A DNA stretch of 64,000 bases. It comes from UBA6898 sp964463135 (lineage in GTDB: Bacteria > Nitrospirota > Thermodesulfovibrionia > Thermodesulfovibrionales > UBA6898). The stretch spans positions 18,910-82,909 of the forward strand of contig CAYXBA010000016.1 in NCBI GenBank assembly GCA_964463135.1, read 5' to 3'. The translations under genes and the position numbers were made by a program. Positions 40,849 through 49,756 of this stretch are shown here, piece by piece (the stretch's first letter is position 1; the number at the start of each line of letters is the position of its first letter). The notes beneath the pieces are model-generated. The model saw nothing but the letters and a program-made list of their open reading frames with translations, searched no databases and was not told the DNA's origin.

Positions 40849-43800
40849 ATGATCGCCAGAATAATAGAATATAGTGCGCGTAACAAGTTCATCGTATTCC
40901 TGATGGTCGGAGCTCTCTGTGTATGGGGATACTGGGCACTGAAGCATACCCCGCTTGATGCGATCCCTGATCTCAGCGATACACAGGTGATCATTTATAC
41001 CGAGTGGTCAGGACGCAGTCCCGACCTTGTTGAGGACCAGATCACCTATCCGATAACTTCGACCCTGTTGGCCGCACCAAAGGTACAGGCTGTCCGCGGT
41101 TTTTCCTTTCTCGGCAGTTCATTTATTTATGTCATTTTTGAAGAAGGAACCGATATTTATTGGGCGCGCAGCAGGATTCTGGAGTATATCCAGTCTGTAA
41201 AAGGAAAGATCCCGGCTGACGTCAATCCCGTACTGGGGCCTGACGCTACGAGTGTCGGCTGGGGGTTCAGCTATGCCCTTGTTGATGATTCCAAAACACA
41301 TAATCTTGCTGAACTCAGGTCTCTTCAGGACTGGAACATCAAGCTTGCACTTGAGAGTGTCCCGGGGGTTTCGCAGGTTGCAAGTGTTGGGGGGTTTGTA
41401 AAGCAGTATCAGGTAACAATTGATCCCAACCGGCTGGCTGCATACGATATTCCGCTTATGAAGGTCATCGAATCGGTAAGAAAGAGCAACAAGGATGTTG
41501 AAGGCCGAGTGATGGAATTTTCAGGGGCGGAATACATGGTCCGCGGACGCGGCTATATAAAAACTCCGGCAGATATCGAAGATATCTCAGTTGGCACGAA
41601 TGCTGCCGGAACACCGGTATATATACGTGATATCGGGTCGGTCCAGATAGGGCCTGATATCAGAAGGGGCATTGCCGAACTTGATGGAAGAGGAGAGGTT
41701 GCCGGTGGTATTGTGATCGTGCGGTTCGGTGAAAACGTCCTGACGGTCATTGACCGGGTCAAGAAAGTGATTGCCCATGATATCCAGCCGTCGCTGCCCA
41801 AAGGGGTGCGGATAGTCCCCACGTATGATCGGACAGACCTCATTCAGCGCTCCATGAATACCCTGAAGGAAGAGATTTTCAAGCTTGCTATAGCGGTCAG
41901 CGTGGTCTGCATTGTTTTTCTTCTGCATCTTCCGAGTGCTTTGGTTGTGATAATCACGCTGCCGATCGCTATCCTGATATCGTTCACCTGCATGCATTAT
42001 CTCGGCGTAACGTCGAACATCATGAGTCTGAGCGGCATTGCGATCGCTATAGGTGCCATGGTAGATGCTTCTATCATTATGGTCGAGAACGCCCATAAGA
42101 AGCTGGAAGAATGGGATCATGAAGGCAGACCGGGCAGCAGGACGGACGTGATCATTGAAGCTGCCAAAGAGGTGGGCCCGTCACTCTTCTTTTCGCTTCT
42201 TGTCATTACCGTCGGATTTCTCCCGGTCTTCACGCTTGAGGCACAGTCAGGAAGGCTCTTTAAGCCGCTTGCCTATACCAAGACCTTTGCAATGTTCTTT
42301 GCGTCTTTCCTTGCCATCACGCTGACCCCTGTGCTTATGACGATCTTCATCCGGGGAAAAGTGAGACCGGAGAGCGAGAACCCGATCGTGAATTTTCTTG
42401 AAAAACTGTATAAACCTCGCGTCGGATTTTCGCTGAAATATCCCAGGACAGTGATAGTATTTGCGGTTGTCATCCTGCTCATTACCATTTATCCGTATAT
42501 GAAACTGGGCAGTGAATTCATGCCCGCGCTGGACGAAGGAACGTATTTCTATATGCCGGTAATGGCTCCGGGCGCTTCGGTCAGTGAGGCCTCAAAGATG
42601 CTTCAGATCACAGACCGGGCATTGAAAACAGTCCCTGAGGTTGCGCAGGTCTTCGGTAAAGCGGGCAGGGCCGACACAGCCACTGACCCCGCACCGCTCG
42701 AGATGTTCGAGACCGTGGTCAATCTTAAACCGGAAGATCAATGGCGGGCCGGCATGACAGCCGATAAGATTATACGGGCATTGAACGAGTCTATTATTGA
42801 TATCCCGGGTCTGCAGGGCGGTATTACCATGCCGATAAAGGCAAGAATCGACATGCTTGCCACCGGTATCAGGTCACCCCTTGGCGTCAAGGTCCTCGGT
42901 CCCGATCTGAAGGTTATCGAAAAGATCGCTCTTGAGGTGGAAAATGCCGTACGGGGAATACAGGGAACGAACAGTGCTGTTGCGGACAGGGTTACCACCG
43001 GTTACTTCCTCGATATTCGCCCTAATCGTGACGCGATCGCGCGCTACGGCCTTTCGATCGACGACGTCCAGGAAGTGATTCAGAGCATCATCGGAGGCAT
43101 GAACCTCACGATTACCGTTGAAGGGCGGGAGCGCTATCCTGTGAATATCCGCTATGCGCGAGAGCTCAGGAATGATATTGAGAAGCTCAAGAGGGCCTTT
43201 GTTCCTGCGGTCATCGAAACAGCGGCATCTCCTATGGGCGGGCCTTCAAAACGGGCAATTGCCCATCTTCCGCTCGGAGAACTCGCTGATATAAAGATCG
43301 TCAAAGGTCCAACCTCGATCAAGAGCGAGGAAGGACTGCTGACCGCCTATGTATCAGTTTTTTTCAGTGACCGTGATGTGGGCGGGTATGTCAGTGAAGT
43401 GAAAGATAAGGTCATCAAGACCGTCAAACTGCCTGACGGGTACCGGCTTGAGTGGAGCGGCGAATACGAATATCTCATGAAAACCCATGAGCGGCTGAAA
43501 TTTGTCATACCCATGACCCTGTTGATCATTTTTGTGCTCATTTACTTCAATACGAAATCAACGACAAAGACCATCATCATCCTTCTTGCGGTGCCGTTCT
43601 CTCTTGTCGGATCGTTCTGGCTGCTTTTTATTCTCGGCTACAACATGAGCACTGCGGTCTGGGTCGGCATGATCGCACTCGCAGGTCTTGATGCAGAGAC
43701 CGGGGTTATCATGCTGTTGTATCTTGACATTTCTTACGAGCAATGGAAGAAAGAGGGAAGAATGAACAGCATCGCTGACCTGAAGGATTCTATTATGCAT

Positions 43801-44028
43801 GGTGCGGTGAAGAGGATCAGGCCCAAGCTTATGACCGTCGGTGTCATCCTTGCGGGACTGATCCCGATCATGTTCAGTCACGGCACAGGCTCCGACATCA
43901 TGAAGCGCATTGCCGCACCCATGGTCGGCGGCGTAGTCACTTCAGAGATACTGGAACTCACGATCTATCCTGCCATCTATCTGCTCTGGAAGGGAAGGAA
44001 GCTGAAAGCTGCAGACAGTAAGAAGTAG
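40849..44028 (+). CDS. cusA: CusA-type heavy-metal RND efflux pump (Cu/Ag)
   Basis: A 1059-residue inner-membrane RND transporter of the HME family with about 12 membrane helices and two large periplasmic loops. The porter-domain segment GKAGRADTATDPAPLEM and the later RIDMLATGIRSPLGVKV match CusA-type pumps, in which methionines in these segments bind Cu(I)/Ag(I). The intramembrane relay region with AIAIGAMVDASIIMVENAHK carries the acidic residues of the family. No Shine-Dalgarno is evident; the start is five bases after a heptad-repeat arm. Substrate assignment to copper/silver rather than zinc/cobalt is by these motifs and is fairly secure. Confidence 0.92.
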   Translation: MIARIIEYSARNKFIVFLMVGALCVWGYWALKHTPLDAIPDLSDTQVIIYTEWSGRSPDLVEDQITYPITSTLLAAPKVQAVRGFSFLGSSFIYVIFEEGTDIYWARSRILEYIQSVKGKIPADVNPVLGPDATSVGWGFSYALVDDSKTHNLAELRSLQDWNIKLALESVPGVSQVASVGGFVKQYQVTIDPNRLAAYDIPLMKVIESVRKSNKDVEGRVMEFSGAEYMVRGRGYIKTPADIEDISVGTNAAGTPVYIRDIGSVQIGPDIRRGIAELDGRGEVAGGIVIVRFGENVLTVIDRVKKVIAHDIQPSLPKGVRIVPTYDRTDLIQRSMNTLKEEIFKLAIAVSVVCIVFLLHLPSALVVIITLPIAILISFTCMHYLGVTSNIMSLSGIAIAIGAMVDASIIMVENAHKKLEEWDHEGRPGSRTDVIIEAAKEVGPSLFFSLLVITVGFLPVFTLEAQSGRLFKPLAYTKTFAMFFASFLAITLTPVLMTIFIRGKVRPESENPIVNFLEKLYKPRVGFSLKYPRTVIVFAVVILLITIYPYMKLGSEFMPALDEGTYFYMPVMAPGASVSEASKMLQITDRALKTVPEVAQVFGKAGRADTATDPAPLEMFETVVNLKPEDQWRAGMTADKIIRALNESIIDIPGLQGGITMPIKARIDMLATGIRSPLGVKVLGPDLKVIEKIALEVENAVRGIQGTNSAVADRVTTGYFLDIRPNRDAIARYGLSIDDVQEVIQSIIGGMNLTITVEGRERYPVNIRYARELRNDIEKLKRAFVPAVIETAASPMGGPSKRAIAHLPLGELADIKIVKGPTSIKSEEGLLTAYVSVFFSDRDVGGYVSEVKDKVIKTVKLPDGYRLEWSGEYEYLMKTHERLKFVIPMTLLIIFVLIYFNTKSTTKTIIILLAVPFSLVGSFWLLFILGYNMSTAVWVGMIALAGLDAETGVIMLLYLDISYEQWKKEGRMNSIADLKDSIMHGAVKRIRPKLMTVGVILAGLIPIMFSHGTGSDIMKRIAAPMVGGVVTSEILELTIYPAIYLLWKGRKLKAADSKK

Positions 44029-44085
44029 GCAGTAAGCAATAGGCATTTTTCTGCTCTGTCCCTTCTTATTTGCCTTTTCTTTCAG
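44017..44085. repeat. Degenerate heptad words across the cusA stop codon
   Basis: Words AGTAAGA, AGTAGGC, AGTAAGC and AATAGGC (44017-44044) include the cusA stop codon. A pyrimidine-rich facing stretch (44051-44085), read on the minus strand, gives AAAGGCA, AATAAGA, AGGGACA and GAGCAG. Period seven is clear in the left arm; pairing between the arms is weaker than in the array at 40720-40843. It ends 12 bases before trmFO. Confidence 0.5.
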
Positions 44086-44097
44086 TTACAATGAGCC

Positions 44098-45417
44098 ATG
44101 AGTGATGAACTTATTATTATCGGTGGGGGGCTCGCAGGCTCAGAGGCTGCCTGGCAGGCGGCCAGGAGAGGTGTGAAAGTCCGCCTGTATGAGATGCGGC
44201 CTCAGAAAATGACCGAGGCGCATTCCACATCCAGTCTCGGAGAGCTTGTCTGCTCCAACTCCCTCCGATCGAATGACCCTTACAGCGGCCCCGGTCTTTT
44301 GAAGAAGGAGCTTGCCATGGCAGGCTCGCTGATCATGGAGGCAGCGCAAGCAACTACCGTGCCTGCAGGTTCAGCCCTGGCAGTAGACCGGGCCCTGTTT
44401 GCAGACTATATCACCAGAAAACTTTCGAAAGATCCGCATATCACGATCATCAGGGAAGAGGTAACTGTTCTTCCGGATGCGACTGCGGTTATCGCAACAG
44501 GCCCTTTGACGTCCCCTGGCATGACCGATGCCTTATCAGGAGTGACCGGCGAAGAATATCTCTACTTTTATGACGCTATTGCGCCGATCATTGATGCAGA
44601 TTCCATAGACAGAAACAAGGTCTATGCCCTGTCGAGATACAACAGGGGCGGTGACGATTACCTCAACTGCCCCATGACTAAAGATGAGTATGAACAGTTC
44701 TATCAGGCGGTCCTTGATGCAGAAAAGGTGAATCCAAAAGGTTTTGAAGAAAAGAAGGTATTCGAGGGATGTATGCCGATCGAAGTGATGGCATCGCGCG
44801 GAGTCGATACCATGCGGTATGGCCCGATGAAGCCGGTCGGCCTGCCTGACCCCAGGACCGGAAAAGACCCCTATGCCGTGGTCCAGCTCAGGACCGAGAA
44901 CAGGGAGATGACAGCCTTTAATATGGTCGGTTTCCAGACACGTCTGACGTGGCCTGAGCAGAAGAGGGTATTCAGCATGATCCCCGGGCTTGAGCATGCT
45001 GATTTCCTGAGATACGGCAGCATCCACAGGAATACGTTCATCAATGCGCCGGCGCTGCTCAATAAAGATCTTTCATTCAAACAGCGACCTGATCTGTTTC
45101 TTGCGGGCCAGATCACCGGCGTTGAAGGGTATATCGAATCGACTGCAATGGGTCTTATTGCAGGGATCAACGCAGCGCTCAGAATCCAGGGGAAGACAGT
45201 GCAGGAGGTGCCGGTCTTTTCTGCGCATGGCGCCCTGATCAGACATATCACGGAATCAGAGAGCAAGCATTTTCAGCCGAGCAATATCAATTTCGGCCTT
45301 TTCCCTGCATCGGAGGGTCTGCAGCGCATGAGGGACAAAAAGCTCAAGAAGGCAAGAATTGCCGAGCAGGCGATAGAAGCCTGGCAGAAATATCTTGCAC
45401 AGGTGTGTGCTGCATGA
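44098..45417 (+). CDS. trmFO: Folate-dependent tRNA m5U54 methyltransferase TrmFO
   Basis: A 439-residue FAD protein opening with the dinucleotide-binding IIGGGLAGSEAAWQAARRG. It continues with the TrmFO signatures SLGELVCSNSLRSND and PAGSALAVDR, and GQITGVEGYIESTAMGL near the C-terminus. It methylates U54 of tRNA using methylene-tetrahydrofolate and FAD. It overlaps xerC by 4 nt and heads the trmFO-xerC-hslV-hslU cluster, a gene order shared with Firmicutes and several other phyla. Confidence 0.97.
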   Translation: MSDELIIIGGGLAGSEAAWQAARRGVKVRLYEMRPQKMTEAHSTSSLGELVCSNSLRSNDPYSGPGLLKKELAMAGSLIMEAAQATTVPAGSALAVDRALFADYITRKLSKDPHITIIREEVTVLPDATAVIATGPLTSPGMTDALSGVTGEEYLYFYDAIAPIIDADSIDRNKVYALSRYNRGGDDYLNCPMTKDEYEQFYQAVLDAEKVNPKGFEEKKVFEGCMPIEVMASRGVDTMRYGPMKPVGLPDPRTGKDPYAVVQLRTENREMTAFNMVGFQTRLTWPEQKRVFSMIPGLEHADFLRYGSIHRNTFINAPALLNKDLSFKQRPDLFLAGQITGVEGYIESTAMGLIAGINAALRIQGKTVQEVPVFSAHGALIRHITESESKHFQPSNINFGLFPASEGLQRMRDKKLKKARIAEQAIEAWQKYLAQVCAA

Positions 45418-46298
45418 AGAAACTGATCGAACAGTTCCTCAGGCATCTTGAGCTTGAGAGGGGAGCTTCCCTGCATACGCTCAGGGCCTATAAAAAGGAC
45501 CTCGAAGAGTTTCAGATATACGCAGATAAGAAAGCCGGCGATATTGAGATGATCGACGTGAGAGGATATGTGGCCCTGCAGATCCGGAACGGCCTATCGA
45601 AGAAGACTGCAGGCAGGAGACTTGCCGCTGTCCGCTCGTTTCTCAAATTCCTGACCAGGGAAGGGTATCTGAAATCCAATCCGGCAAAACTGGTCACAAC
45701 GCCAAAAGCAGAGCAGCATCTTCCGCGGTTCCTTTCGGTGGATGATGTCTTTGCTCTCGTCGAAAAGCCTGATACCGTTGGTTTTATCAATGCCCGTGAC
45801 AGGGCCATCCTTGAACTGCTCTATTCGAGCGGGCTGCGTGTGGCCGAGGCAGCCGGTCTTAATCTGGAAGATGTGAATACAAAAGAGGGACTGGTAAAGG
45901 TGAGAGGCAAGGGGAAGAAAGAGCGCATCGTTCCTCTCGGTGCAAAGGCGGTAGAGGCCATTAAGACCTATATGGTCGAAAAAATATTATTGAAGAAGAA
46001 GAACAAGGCCCTGTTCCTGAACAAGAGCGGCACTCCGCTCTCAGACCGCGGTATTCGGCGGATCGTCGTGAAATATGCCCGCCTCATCGGCGTCAGCGGA
46101 CAGGTTGGCCCGCACACCATGCGTCATACCTTTGCGTCGCATCTTCTTCAGGCCGGTGCCGATCTCAGGGTCATACAGGAGCTCCTCGGCCACTCATCTC
46201 TCTCAACAACGCAGAAATATACCCATGTTGACATCGCGCATCTCATGGATATTTATGACAAGGCGCATCCGCTGTCTAATGAAGAAAACAATAAGTAG
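45414..46298 (+). CDS. xerC: Tyrosine recombinase XerC/XerD
   Basis: The ATG at 45414 overlaps the trmFO stop codon and gives 294 residues; a GTG at 45405 is less likely. An N-terminal SAM-like core-binding domain precedes the catalytic domain with the Arg of SGLRVAEAAGL, a Lys in GKGKKERIVPLG, HTMRHTFASHLL, GHSSLSTTQ and the nucleophile Tyr in QKYTHVD. Size and context fit the chromosome-dimer-resolving Xer recombinase encoded beside hslVU rather than a phage integrase. XerC and XerD cannot be separated without comparison. Confidence 0.93.
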   Translation: MKKLIEQFLRHLELERGASLHTLRAYKKDLEEFQIYADKKAGDIEMIDVRGYVALQIRNGLSKKTAGRRLAAVRSFLKFLTREGYLKSNPAKLVTTPKAEQHLPRFLSVDDVFALVEKPDTVGFINARDRAILELLYSSGLRVAEAAGLNLEDVNTKEGLVKVRGKGKKERIVPLGAKAVEAIKTYMVEKILLKKKNKALFLNKSGTPLSDRGIRRIVVKYARLIGVSGQVGPHTMRHTFASHLLQAGADLRVIQELLGHSSLSTTQKYTHVDIAHLMDIYDKAHPLSNEENNK

Positions 46299-46361
46299 AA
46301 GATGAGTTTTGTTATATACTAATCCCGTTATTCATGTTTTTATAGAGGGAATGTCTTTATG

Positions 46362-46420
46362 CTGTCATTCCGGCTTGACCGGAATCCTTCAGAAAGACTC
46401 CCGACAAGCGGGAGTGACAG
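46362..46420. repeat. Palindromic dispersed repeat (GTCATTC-type) between xerC and hslV
   Basis: The ends CTGTCATTCC and GGAGTGACAG form an inverted repeat. Internal hairpins (CCGGCTTGACCGG; CTCCCGACAAGCGGGAG) give the folded shape of the widespread GTCATTCCCGC-type elements. A related copy is at 53479-53546. It has no coding capacity. Confidence 0.75.
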
Positions 46421-46448
46421 TCATTTTAATCAACAATAAGGAGTAATC

Positions 46449-46979
46449 ATGTTCCACGCAACAACCATACTCTGTGTGAGAAAAAATGGGAAAGTTGCCA
46501 TAGGCGGCGACGGACAGGTAACCCTCGGCAACACAGTCCTGAAACAGAACGCAAAAAAGATACGCAGGATGTACAGCGATAATGTCGTTGCAGGTTTTGC
46601 AGGTGCCACTGCAGATGCCTTCACGCTCTTTGAGAAGTTTGAAGGCAAGCTTGAGTCCTATCGCGGCAACCTCACGCGTGCTGCGGTCGAACTTGCAAAA
46701 GACTGGAGAACAGACCGCATGCTGCGGCGGCTTGAGGCCTTGCTGGTAATCGCTGACCGGGAGCATACGTTCATCATTTCCGGCACCGGGGATGTCATCG
46801 AGCCCGAAGACGGCATTGCCGCGATCGGCTCGGGCGGTGCCTTTGCACAGGCCGCGGCCCGTGCTTTGTATGACAACACGGAATTGAATGCCGGGGAGAT
46901 CATCGAAAAGGCGATGAAGATCGCATCAAGTATCTGCATCTATACGAATGACAATATATCAATCGAGGAGCTTGCCTGA
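46449..46979 (+). CDS. hslV: ATP-dependent protease subunit HslV (ClpQ)
   Basis: A 176-residue proteasome-type beta subunit. The N-terminus MFHATTI places the catalytic threonine after removal of the first residues; GDGQVTLGNTVLKQNAKKIRRM and GTGDVIEPEDGIAAIGSGG are diagnostic. It forms a double hexamer that is gated by HslU and degrades unfolded proteins. A ribosome site AAGGAG precedes the start, and hslU begins one base after its stop. Confidence 0.97.
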   Translation: MFHATTILCVRKNGKVAIGGDGQVTLGNTVLKQNAKKIRRMYSDNVVAGFAGATADAFTLFEKFEGKLESYRGNLTRAAVELAKDWRTDRMLRRLEALLVIADREHTFIISGTGDVIEPEDGIAAIGSGGAFAQAAARALYDNTELNAGEIIEKAMKIASSICIYTNDNISIEELA

Positions 46980-46980
46980 T

Positions 46981-48321
46981 ATGGACAGCCTTACACCCAG
47001 AAATATTGTTTCAGAACTCGACAAATACATCATAGGACAGAACAAGGCAAAGAAGGCGGTCGCTATAGCATTGAGGAACCGTTGGAGAAGGCAGAGGCTT
47101 TCGCCTGAGCTCAAGGATGAGGTGCTTCCGAAGAATATTCTGATGATCGGCCCGACAGGAGTCGGAAAGACCGAGATAGCGCGCCGCATATCGCGTCTTG
47201 CTGCTGCCCCTTTCATCAAGGTTGAGGCGTCCAAGTTCACCGAGGTCGGGTATGTGGGCCGGGATGTCGAGTCCATGATCAGGGACCTGACCGAGATATC
47301 GGTCAGCATGGTCAAGAACGAACACCTTGAGAAGATCCGTGAAAAGGCCCGCCATTTTGCCGAGGAAAGGCTCCTTGACCTGCTGCTGCCAGCCCCCCGT
47401 TCTCTCCGTCTGCCTGAACAGGAAGAAGAGGAGCGGGAAAAACAGAGTGAGACACGTGAGCGGCTCAGGGAGCAACTGCGGAGCGGCAAGCTCGATTCCC
47501 GGTCTGTCGAAGTGGAGGTAAAGGAACGGTCCCTGCCCTTTGGCGTGATCTCGAATGTGGGTCTTGAAGACCTTGAGATGAACCTCAAGTCCATGCTCGG
47601 CAATCTCATGCCCGAAAAGGCAAAGCGTAAGAAGGTGAAGGTGCCTGAAGCCCTGGTACTGCTGGAGCAGGAAGAGTCCGGCCGGCTGATCGATATGGAC
47701 AAGATCACGCAGGAGGCTGTCGAGCGCGTGGAGCAGTCAGGCATTGTTTTTGTCGACGAGATCGACAAGATCGCAAGCAAGGGCAGCGGTCAGGGCCCTG
47801 ATGTGTCCCGTGAGGGTGTGCAGCGTGACCTGCTTCCGATCGTGGAAGGATCGACCGTGACGACCAAGCACGGGCCGGTAAAGACAGAGCACATTCTTTT
47901 TGTGGCAGCAGGAGCTTTTCATATTGCAAAGCCTTCTGATCTGATCCCTGAACTTCAGGGGAGGTTCCCCATCCGGGTTGAACTTGAGGCCCTCGGCAAA
48001 GGCGATTTCGTGCGGATATTGACCGAGCCGAATAACGCACTGGTGAAGCAGTATATTGCACTCCTTGCAACAGAGGATGTGACGATCGACTTTGCAAAGG
48101 ATTCGATCGAAGAGATAGCGGAGATCGCGGCTCTGGTGAATGACAAGACAGAGAATATCGGTGCGCGAAGGCTCCATACCATACTTGAAAAACTCCTTGA
48201 AGATGTCTCCTTTGATGCCCCTGAGCAGAAGGGTTCAACGATCCTGATCGACCGGGCGTATGTGCAGGACAAACTCGGCGATATCGTCAAAGATGAGGAC
48301 CTCAGTAGGTATATATTGTAA
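46981..48321 (+). CDS. hslU: HslU AAA+ ATPase subunit (ClpY)
   Basis: The ATG at 46981 gives the standard start MDSLTPRNIVSELDKYIIGQ and 446 residues; an upstream ATG at 46948 lies inside hslV. Walker A is GPTGVGKTE, Walker B GIVFVDEIDKIA, and the pore motif GYVGRDVESM is present. The inserted I domain (about 130-230) is rich in Glu and Arg. The C-terminal tail ends LSRYIL, the short segment that docks into HslV. It unfolds substrates for HslV. Confidence 0.97.
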   Translation: MDSLTPRNIVSELDKYIIGQNKAKKAVAIALRNRWRRQRLSPELKDEVLPKNILMIGPTGVGKTEIARRISRLAAAPFIKVEASKFTEVGYVGRDVESMIRDLTEISVSMVKNEHLEKIREKARHFAEERLLDLLLPAPRSLRLPEQEEEEREKQSETRERLREQLRSGKLDSRSVEVEVKERSLPFGVISNVGLEDLEMNLKSMLGNLMPEKAKRKKVKVPEALVLLEQEESGRLIDMDKITQEAVERVEQSGIVFVDEIDKIASKGSGQGPDVSREGVQRDLLPIVEGSTVTTKHGPVKTEHILFVAAGAFHIAKPSDLIPELQGRFPIRVELEALGKGDFVRILTEPNNALVKQYIALLATEDVTIDFAKDSIEEIAEIAALVNDKTENIGARRLHTILEKLLEDVSFDAPEQKGSTILIDRAYVQDKLGDIVKDEDLSRYIL

Positions 48322-48370
48322 AACGTGTACAGTGATTAGTGTCAGTGTCAGAAATACATTGCAGATCGTA

Positions 48371-49051
48371 ATGACAAGCCGCTTTGTTCTGCTCTCTGCT
48401 CTTTGCTCTTTGCTCCCTGCTATTCTCTCTTCCTGCGCACCCGCAAAATATGATGTCCAGCAGGGCAAGACAAATAAATTCTTCCTGGTAGCATCCTGGT
48501 ACGGCCCGGATTTTCAGGGCAAGCCGACCTCTTCAGGCGAGACCTTTGATATGAATGCCATGACCTGCGCCCATAAGGAATATCCGTTCGGCACGAAACT
48601 CAAAGTCACCAACACATCAAATAGCAAGTCTGTGGTATGCACGGTCAATGACCGCGGTCCGTTCATAAAGGGACGTGACATAGATCTGTCCTATGCGGCA
48701 GCAAAAGAGATAGGTCTTGTCAGCAGCGGTCTTGCTCAGGTACAGATCGAGGTCGAAGGCAGGGATATGTCCTATGTCCGGATGGTGAAGGTGCAGTCTG
48801 CTGATAAAAAAGGTCCGTTTGCGATCCAGGTTGGGGCCTTTTCTGACAGCGCAAATGCAGCCAGGCTCAAGACCAGCCTCAGGCTCAAATACGCGAATGC
48901 ATATATCCAGGAGGCTGAGGTCAAAGGTGCTGTATGGTACCGTGTGAGGGTAGGTAACTTTGATCAGTTCAGCCCGGCCATGACAACTGCCGAGCAATTG
49001 GGACAGGAAGGTTACCCCGCGCAGATCGTCAAGGCTGACCTGAAGATGTAA
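48371..49051 (+). CDS. rlpA: RlpA-like septal ring lipoprotein (DPBB and SPOR domains)
   Basis: From the ATG at 48371 the 226-residue product has a lipoprotein signal ending in LSSC, with the lipidated cysteine at about residue 21. The double-psi beta-barrel (about 36-130) has ASWYGPDFQGKPTSSGE, VNDRGPF and DIDLSYAAA, including the catalytic Asp of RlpA lytic transglycosylases. A C-terminal SPOR domain (about 140-225, IQVGAFSDSANAARLK) binds denuded septal peptidoglycan. The signal region is encoded by a run of 7-base repeats. Located after hslU with a 49-bp gap. Confidence 0.93.
   Translation: MTSRFVLLSALCSLLPAILSSCAPAKYDVQQGKTNKFFLVASWYGPDFQGKPTSSGETFDMNAMTCAHKEYPFGTKLKVTNTSNSKSVVCTVNDRGPFIKGRDIDLSYAAAKEIGLVSSGLAQVQIEVEGRDMSYVRMVKVQSADKKGPFAIQVGAFSDSANAARLKTSLRLKYANAYIQEAEVKGAVWYRVRVGNFDQFSPAMTTAEQLGQEGYPAQIVKADLKM
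48389..48430. repeat. Heptad tandem repeat within the rlpA signal sequence
   Basis: Six consecutive 7-base words: CTGCTCT, CTGCTCT, TTGCTCT, TTGCTCC, CTGCTAT, TCTCTCT. The reading frame rotates through the heptads to give the hydrophobic lipoprotein signal (LLSALCSLLPAILS). No clear facing arm is seen upstream, where only GTGTCA-like words occur (48337-48350). Confidence 0.7.
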
Positions 49052-49090
49052 GGACTGCCATATAGTAATGATTATACTGGGAGATGCCAG

Positions 49091-49615
49091 ATGAGACTGC
49101 TGAGCACGGTCATGTTAGTTTTATTGGCATCACTGCTGTTCATCTCCTCGTGTGTTTCAGAACCGGAGTTCGATAAGTCCAAATTCACGGAAATAAACCG
49201 GACCGTCCAGAACCTGAAGGCCGCTCTTTCATCGGACAATCCCTGTAATCTGCCGGATAGCTTGCTCGAAAGGTTCTCTTCAGGGATTGCAGCCGTCAAA
49301 GGAAAAGTTAAGTCAAAAAAAGAGCATGATCTGATCATTGCCTACTCGTACCTCTTGACCACCTGCAAGGATGGCTTGCTGCTCTGCCGGTCCCGGAACC
49401 AGTTTGCCAACCTGGATATGTTCCCGAAGGGACGCATTTATCTGTCCCAGGAGCTCGATCCCCTGGTGGAAAGATATGATCTGCCAACGGAGAAACATCT
49501 ATACAAAAAAACGGGGCAGTACATGCGGAGTGTTGACGGCAACTCGATAGGAGTGATATGGGAAAGTGCACGGACCCAGATAAAGAACATTGAGAATATA
49601 CTGAATTACAATTGA
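49091..49615 (+). CDS. Putative lipoprotein of unknown function
   Basis: A 174-residue protein with a lipoprotein signal (MRLLSTVMLVLLASLLFISSC, lipobox ISSC at residues 18-21). The mature part is mainly helical with two further cysteines (SDNPCNLPD, LTTCKDGLLLCRS). There is no known domain that I recognise. It follows rlpA by 39 bp on the same strand and may be co-transcribed. Likely faces the periplasm. Confidence 0.75.
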   Translation: MRLLSTVMLVLLASLLFISSCVSEPEFDKSKFTEINRTVQNLKAALSSDNPCNLPDSLLERFSSGIAAVKGKVKSKKEHDLIIAYSYLLTTCKDGLLLCRSRNQFANLDMFPKGRIYLSQELDPLVERYDLPTEKHLYKKTGQYMRSVDGNSIGVIWESARTQIKNIENILNYN

Positions 49616-49756
49616 ACGAGTGACCCTAAGAAGATGCTATGAGGACTTCTGGATGAATGATGCAATGTTTGGCATGAAGATGAAAAAACTCTTGTTCTTC
49701 CTGTTATCAGCGCCTCGGCACATTGTCACTTTGGAGTGGATTACAACTAATAATCA

